NCBI GenBank assembly: GCA_017632935.1
Contig: JAGBQJ010000023.1
Span: 1 to 64,000, forward strand
DNA from: Bacteroidales bacterium
Lineage (GTDB): Bacteria > Bacteroidota > Bacteroidia > Bacteroidales > F082
DNA length: 64,000 nucleotides
Direction: 5' to 3'
Shown: piece after piece, positions 61,634 through 64,000 of the stretch
Numbering within the stretch: position 1 is the stretch's first letter
How the letters are laid out: each line of letters begins with the position of its first letter
Notes under the pieces: model-generated
The model's input: the letters and a program-made list of their open reading frames with translations, nothing else
Told to the model about the DNA's origin: nothing
Database searches by the model: none
Made by a program: the position numbers and the translations under genes

Positions 61634-63409
61634 TTATTCTTTTCTGATTTTTCTATAATTCAATTTGCCGCAATGACAGGATTTATTATTTTCATAAAAC
61701 TTCCCAGATACCCAACTCATACATTCATCGCAAAAAGTCTTATCGTATAAAGATTGTACCGCATTTGCAAAACTCAATATCTCAAAATCACTTGTTTCTT
61801 CCGCCCAAGATGAATAATGACATCCAACCATATTTCTAATGAACATGAAATCGTTAATGTCCTTTACTTCCTTTTCTAATCCTATATTGAGTAGTGCTGA
61901 TTTTACACCTTTCCAAAGGTCTCCGATAGTGTATTTATCGTCTGGATTACGACTAATTTGACAATTCAAAAAACCGCTAAGCTTTTCACATATCATTTCA
62001 AGAAAAGGTCCCGCTGTTGATGCAATAATGTTAATATCATTGGTATTCAATGCTTTTTTTAAGCACTCATCTTTCCCTGCATTATCTATTATAGGTCCAC
62101 CATCAAATGACCATTTAACAATATCAAATTCTTTGAATTGGTGACGGCCACCCTTTGTTGGATTGTTAAATAGATGACGAAGTTGGTTTAACCATGCTCT
62201 ATCATGACAAGTAATGAATAATTGCCAATCATAAAACTCTCGAAGAATATACGACATGAATTTTGTCCGAATGGTCGCATCGACACTTTGCAATACATCG
62301 TCTAATACCAAGACTTTTTCCTGACCTTTTTCTGCGCTTACTCGAATCATTGAAATATATAACAGCAATATCATCAAATCATAATTTGCTTCACTAAAAA
62401 TCTTCTCTGGTAGAATGCTTACTCCGTTAACTAGTGTGACCTCTATCTCGAATGAAGTAGTTGATTTGTTTGCAATAGATAGCTTTATGTTATCAACATA
62501 ATCAGCATTTGTGATTTCTTTGAACGCATCGCTTAAATATTTACCCGACTTTTCATATGCATCGTTTAGAACGGTAAACTTTTGACTTTCATCCCAATCT
62601 TTAACTGTTTTTGTAGAACTAATACTATGATTGAGACTTTTTATTTCTTCACTGATTTTGGATACATCTTGTGCAAGTTTTATGACTCTTTTGTAATCGT
62701 TTGGATGTATCGTTTTTTTAATCATTTTTGCTTTAGAAAAAGCGAATTCTCCTATAGGTGCGACTTGTGATTTAATAAAAGCCAAGAAATTGTTATTAAA
62801 GTTCTTATTAACCTCTTCTTTGGGGAGTTTTGTGATGTTAATTATTTCAGCAGACCATTCTTTTCTTTGAGATTTTAAACTTAATAATTTCTCCTTTAGT
62901 TCTAACACTACAGGATCGTCTTCTACTTTTAATTTTGTATTGAAGTCATAAAAGAATTGACTAAGCAACAATTGCTTTCGTGCCACTTCGCACATATTGA
63001 ATGAAATAATATCATTCCTGCGCAATACAATAGGTGAGTATTTGTATTCAGGAAGAAAGTCTTCAGGAATGCGCTGATATGTAATTAGGTTCATCTTTTC
63101 ATCATACCCAAAAACAATAGATCGGTTGTTTATAATCCCATTATCAAATTCGATTGTTGTAATAGCATCTTTGTAATCAACGTAAGACATACATTGTGCA
63201 CTAGGTCTTCTGAAAATTAGTATCTTTTCAGACCTTTCAATTCTTCCTTGCAAATTATATTCAATAGCATCTACAATTGAAGATTTACCACTTCCATTCC
63301 CACCATAGATTATGGCAGAACATACATTTCCCTTTTTATCTCGAAAATCCAATGAGCAATGTCTTGGAATCCCTCTAAAACTCTCAATATCAATTTTTGC
63401 AATTCTCAT
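61634..63409 (-). CDS. SMC/ABC-like ATPase with RN-x4-H (HEPN-like) region and zinc ribbon
   Basis: A 591-aa protein. Walker A is GGNGSGKS (36-43). Coiled-coil stretches occupy about 165-290. An ABC-type signature-like segment (SEANYDLMILL, from 339), Walker B (KVLVLDD, 365-371) and an H-loop (TCHD, His402) follow. The ~180-residue C-terminal region is separate: an RN-x4-H motif (Arg525, Asn526, His531), as in HEPN ribonucleases, and four cysteines (560, 563, 578, 580) in a zinc ribbon. Codon use and AT content differ from the neighbours. With the WYL gene 11 bases upstream, I infer a regulated defence-type effector; family membership is not confirmed. Confidence 0.65.
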   Translation of the reverse strand: MRIAKIDIESFRGIPRHCSLDFRDKKGNVCSAIIYGGNGSGKSSIVDAIEYNLQGRIERSEKILIFRRPSAQCMSYVDYKDAITTIEFDNGIINNRSIVFGYDEKMNLITYQRIPEDFLPEYKYSPIVLRRNDIISFNMCEVARKQLLLSQFFYDFNTKLKVEDDPVVLELKEKLLSLKSQRKEWSAEIINITKLPKEEVNKNFNNNFLAFIKSQVAPIGEFAFSKAKMIKKTIHPNDYKRVIKLAQDVSKISEEIKSLNHSISSTKTVKDWDESQKFTVLNDAYEKSGKYLSDAFKEITNADYVDNIKLSIANKSTTSFEIEVTLVNGVSILPEKIFSEANYDLMILLLYISMIRVSAEKGQEKVLVLDDVLQSVDATIRTKFMSYILREFYDWQLFITCHDRAWLNQLRHLFNNPTKGGRHQFKEFDIVKWSFDGGPIIDNAGKDECLKKALNTNDINIIASTAGPFLEMICEKLSGFLNCQISRNPDDKYTIGDLWKGVKSALLNIGLEKEVKDINDFMFIRNMVGCHYSSWAEETSDFEILSFANAVQSLYDKTFCDECMSWVSGKFYENNKSCHCGKLNYRKIRKE

Positions 63410-63420
63410 ATTTATTTGGT

Positions 63421-64000
63421 TTATATTGTTTTACATTCTTTATCTTTGTATTTTCTCGCTAATCTTTCAATTTTCTCTCCAATTTTTAGCCGAAGGCTTT
63501 CAGGCGCAAGCACTTCTACATCGTCGCCGAAACTGAGAATGGCACTTTCCAATTCATTGTTAATTCGTACTTTTAACCTTACCACCCTGTATTCCTCGGT
63601 TGCCTTGTCTTTCAGTTCGGTCTGCGACCAGTGAATAGGCTTTGTGGCAATGTAAGGATACCGCTTCGCATCGACACGCAACATGACTTCCTCGATGGGA
63701 TGGTCGGGAAACACGGTTACGCCAACCGAATTCTCGAAATAGTCTTCCAAATCCACCTCGGATTCAATGAATGGAATTCGCAACGTTTTTATGGAATCAA
63801 TTCTGTCAATGGCCAAAACTGAAAGGTCGTCGAAACCTTCTGTTTGGGCCACGAGAAACCACCTGTCGTTGTATTGCTTTAGGTAATACGGATGTATGTT
63901 CATGCTCCGTTCGGTCTTGCCGAATGGCTTGTACAAAATGCTCAGCGGCTGCTTGTTGATAATGGCACCCAACAAGGCTTGAAAATGCCCGATGCCCACC
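63421..64000 (-). CDS. WYL-domain regulator (C-terminal part; start lies outside the window)
   Basis: At least 193 residues, open to the window edge. The WYL domain is seen as PLSILYKPFGKTERSMNIHP, then YYLKQYNDRWFLVAQTE, LSVLAIDRIDSI and a final WCX-like segment (VLAPESLRLKIGEKIERLAR). The N-terminal helix-turn-helix expected for this family would lie beyond 64000. WYL regulators bind ligands, often nucleic acids, and control phage-defence operons in many bacteria. Its stop is 11 bases upstream of the ATPase gene, same strand, so it is likely to control that gene. Confidence 0.85.
   Translation of the reverse strand, partial: VGIGHFQALLGAIINKQPLSILYKPFGKTERSMNIHPYYLKQYNDRWFLVAQTEGFDDLSVLAIDRIDSIKTLRIPFIESEVDLEDYFENSVGVTVFPDHPIEEVMLRVDAKRYPYIATKPIHWSQTELKDKATEEYRVVRLKVRINNELESAILSFGDDVEVLAPESLRLKIGEKIERLARKYKDKECKTI

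Overview
The window reads as a chromosomal piece of a Bacteroidota genome, most likely order Bacteroidales. Four things point there: at least 28 TAnnTTTG-type -7 boxes (mostly TATCTTTG or TATTTTTG) just upstream of start codons; almost no Shine-Dalgarno sequences; several secreted proteins ending in a type IX secretion (T9SS) sorting domain; and family signatures such as GH97, DUF2807/GIN, lipoprotein TPR-HTH regulators and a sigma/anti-sigma/outer-membrane barrel operon. T9SS cargo argues against Bacteroides itself. I saw no rRNA, tRNA, CRISPR array, prophage or intact insertion sequence, and no gene-free stretch above about 290 bases.

Layout. 1-3.3 kb: tail of a beta-barrel protein, then a helicase-menA pair on the minus strand. 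3.3-8.5 kb: a serine hydrolase and a cluster of T9SS cargo genes scarred by duplication and deletion (5668-5855, 7568-8073). 8.5-13.5 kb: a TPR-HTH regulator, an OmpR-type response regulator, pgi, a 52-codon gene and a DUF2147 protein. 13.5-18.9 kb: a GH97 glycosidase, an ECF sigma/anti-sigma/GIN-barrel operon and a DUF1573 protein. 19-24.4 kb: a second TPR-HTH regulator, then a minus-strand run of small antitoxin, GNAT toxin, trkA and trkH. 24.6-38.5 kb: mainly plus-strand, tightly packed accessory genes (AbrB-acyltransferase, GIN lipoprotein, AlkZ-like protein, thioesterase, GNAT, adenylate-forming enzyme, CPBP protease, CAT-like enzyme, flavoprotein, FMN-type oxidase). 38.5-46.3 kb: secreted peptidase and esterase, a T9SS beta-helix protein, transport and membrane proteins, and the RNA-modifying enzymes RluA-like and MnmA. 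46.4-57.1 kb: dnaG, map, alkD-like, GH78 rhamnosidase, ruvC, a five-repeat secreted protein, a DUF4160-DUF2442 pair, an orphan membrane protein and radA. 57.3-64 kb: a CotH-family secreted protein and its partner, a DUF4143-type ATPase, and an AT-rich WYL regulator plus SMC-like ATPase module that runs off the window.

How it works together. Housekeeping genes (menA, pgi, dnaG, map, ruvC, radA, mnmA, trkAH) are interleaved with surface and secreted functions (glycan hydrolases, peptidases, T9SS cargo) and with stress or conflict modules. The most interesting candidate is the last one, 61634-64000: a WYL regulator followed by an ABC/SMC-like ATPase whose C-terminal part carries an RN-x4-H motif (as in HEPN ribonucleases) and a four-cysteine zinc ribbon, in visibly more AT-rich DNA. 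The second theme is dispersed palindromic repeats: several families lie between genes, and at least four copies or repeat tracts are carried in frame inside protein-coding genes (anti-sigma factor, rhamnosidase, AlkZ-like protein, two-domain flavoprotein).
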